Origin: a virus
Direction: 5' to 3' (one strand)
DNA: 25,777 nucleotides
IMG/VR virus record: IMGVR_UViG_3300007074_000100
Coordinates: 1-25,777 of that record
The translations under genes and the position numbers were made by a program. Of this stretch, positions 25,416 to 25,777 are shown piece by piece. How positions within the stretch are numbered: the first letter of the stretch is position 1; each line of letters begins with the position of its first letter. The notes beneath the pieces are model-generated. The model worked only from the letters and a program-made list of their open reading frames with translations, did not search any database and had not been told where the DNA came from.

Positions 25416-25444
25416 ATTATACCTGATCTGACCTAGTTTGTCAA
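25416..25444 (-). promoter_or_regulatory. Promoter TTGACA-N17-TATAAT
   Basis: On the minus strand TTGACA (25444-25439) and TATAAT preceded by GG (25421-25416) are 17 bases apart, and the ATG at 25408 follows after seven bases. Confidence 0.93.
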
Positions 25445-25516
25445 GCCCCCTTTCCAAGTTTCTTTGGGCCTGGATGCGTGGGGCACGCCGCCTTCCTTCC
25501 CTCGTTTCGTACCCCG

Positions 25517-25544
25517 AGTATACCATACCCTAGGCCCATTGCAA
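25517..25544 (-). promoter_or_regulatory. Upstream promoter TTGCAA-N16-TATACT
   Basis: On the minus strand TTGCAA (25544-25539) and TATACT (25522-25517) have the spacer TGGGCCTAGGGTATGG, clearly a relative of those at 23144 and 24237. It would give the 25408 gene a leader of about 100 nt that includes the hairpin GCGTG-ccc-CACGC (25488-25476). Confidence 0.7.
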
Positions 25545-25568
25545 GACCTTGGGGATGTCTTTCTGCTA

Positions 25569-25629
25569 TTTCATGCGGTTGTAAGTGGTTGTCATTACAT
25601 GGTTTATGGGGCTCGGCTCCGGCCCCCCG
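25569..25629. repeat. Intergenic hairpin repeat, copy E
   Basis: It contains the strong hairpin GGGGCTCGGCTCCGGCCCC (25608-25626) and, on the minus strand after it, CATGTAATGACAACCACTT. GTTGTAAGTGGTTG (25578-25591) recurs near 21395. It lies downstream of the partial gene at 25645. Confidence 0.6.
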
Positions 25630-25630
25630 A

Positions 25631-25659
25631 CCTAACCCCTTTATTTACAGGTACTTACG
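25631..25659 (-). repeat. 29-bp inverted repeat, right copy
   Basis: This is the exact reverse complement of 24301-24329. On the minus strand it contains the last codons and stop of the partial gene (CGT AAG TAC CTG TAA). Confidence 0.96.
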
Positions 25660-25776
25660 CAGCTGGGCGCGACACTCAAGCGCCAGCGCTCGCGTCTGTG
25701 CCGCAATACCGTCGCCGTGCTCCGCGTCGATCTCCTCGGCATTGGCGATCCAGTCGTCGAGGGTGCGAAACTCGCA
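25645..25776 (-). CDS. Partial hypothetical protein, C-terminal 43 aa
   Basis: The frame enters from the right edge of the window and ends at TAA 25645. The visible part (TLDDWIANAEEIDAEHGDG, then ALALECRAQLRKYL) is helical and acidic, with GC-rich codons (GCG, GAC, CGC). No family can be named from this fragment. The stop lies within the 29-bp inverted repeat, so a former gene end may be the source of the other copy. Confidence 0.6.
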   Translation of the reverse strand, partial: CEFRTLDDWIANAEEIDAEHGDGIAAQTRALALECRAQLRKYL

Positions 25777-25777
25777 C

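Noticed and set aside
25332-25526. Minus-strand open frame of 64 codons with very basic product
   Set aside because: Its ATG overlaps the -10 box at 25517 and the frame runs through the promoter at 25416 and the gene at 25121.
1-25777. Integrated prophage or insertion sequence
   Set aside because: No integrase, transposase, target duplication or bacterial housekeeping gene is seen; the window reads as phage throughout.

Overview
The window looks like part of the genome of a large tailed double-stranded DNA bacteriophage. Genes are packed tightly, with stop and start codons that touch or overlap. They include a UvsX/RecA recombinase, a MazG-like pyrophosphohydrolase, two CMP/dCMP-type deaminases, a GMP reductase-like enzyme, a DUF3310 protein, a DUF932 protein, a sigma-70-like factor, a very large virion-type protein, three tRNA genes and many small unknown proteins. 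The host cannot be read directly. A 'choice-of-anchor E'-like exported protein and a tmRNA-like RNA whose first bases resemble cyanobacterial tmRNA point weakly to a cyanobacterial host, but no photosynthesis gene is visible.

Layout. Positions 1-7348 (+) hold the 3' part of a GDP-mannose 3,5-epimerase-like gene, MazG, an FmdB-type zinc ribbon, a deaminase, UvsX, a small winged-helix-like protein, DUF932, a prolyl-4-hydroxylase-like oxygenase and a Clp-type AAA+ ATPase with a novel N-terminal part. Positions 7368-9298 carry tRNA-Ile(UAU), tRNA-Met(CAU) and tRNA-Arg(UCU) mixed with small exported and membrane proteins, and a small basic protein on the minus strand. Positions 9331-12509 (+) carry an exported protein, a membrane peptide, a dCMP deaminase, an aspartyl-hydroxylase-like protein, GMP reductase and DUF3310. 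Positions 12551-15979 are one 1142-residue virion-type gene, which converges on a minus-strand membrane-anchored PAS protein. Positions 16589-20171 (+) form a sigma-factor-led cluster. Positions 20172-21473 are gene-poor and repeat-rich, with at least nine copies of TTTGACTTC-like words, an 11-bp triple repeat and an 18-bp perfect palindrome. Positions 21474-25777 are a minus-strand early-type arm of small proteins, several of them zinc-binding, driven by near-consensus TTGACA/TATAAT promoters and separated by a repeated family of GC-rich hairpins.

The most interesting signals are three. First, an 82-nt minus-strand RNA (23343-23424) has both ends of a tmRNA, including the G3-U70 alanine identity pair and an encoded CCA, but no room for the tag reading frame or pseudoknots. 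Second, a recurring promoter architecture places the -10 box 5-7 nt before the ATG, so that the expected transcription start falls on or within about two bases of the start codon. This predicts leaderless mRNAs for roughly ten genes on both strands. Third, dispersed intergenic repeats mark the arm from 20.3 to 25.7 kb.

How the parts fit together: the nucleotide genes (MazG, deaminases, GMP reductase, DUF3310, DUF4406) would adjust precursor pools, UvsX would act in recombination and replication, and the sigma-like factor would redirect transcription. The tRNAs for AUA and AGA fit the codons frequent in many of the phage genes. The minus-strand arm looks like host-takeover functions. All function calls come from reading the sequence only; no database search was run.
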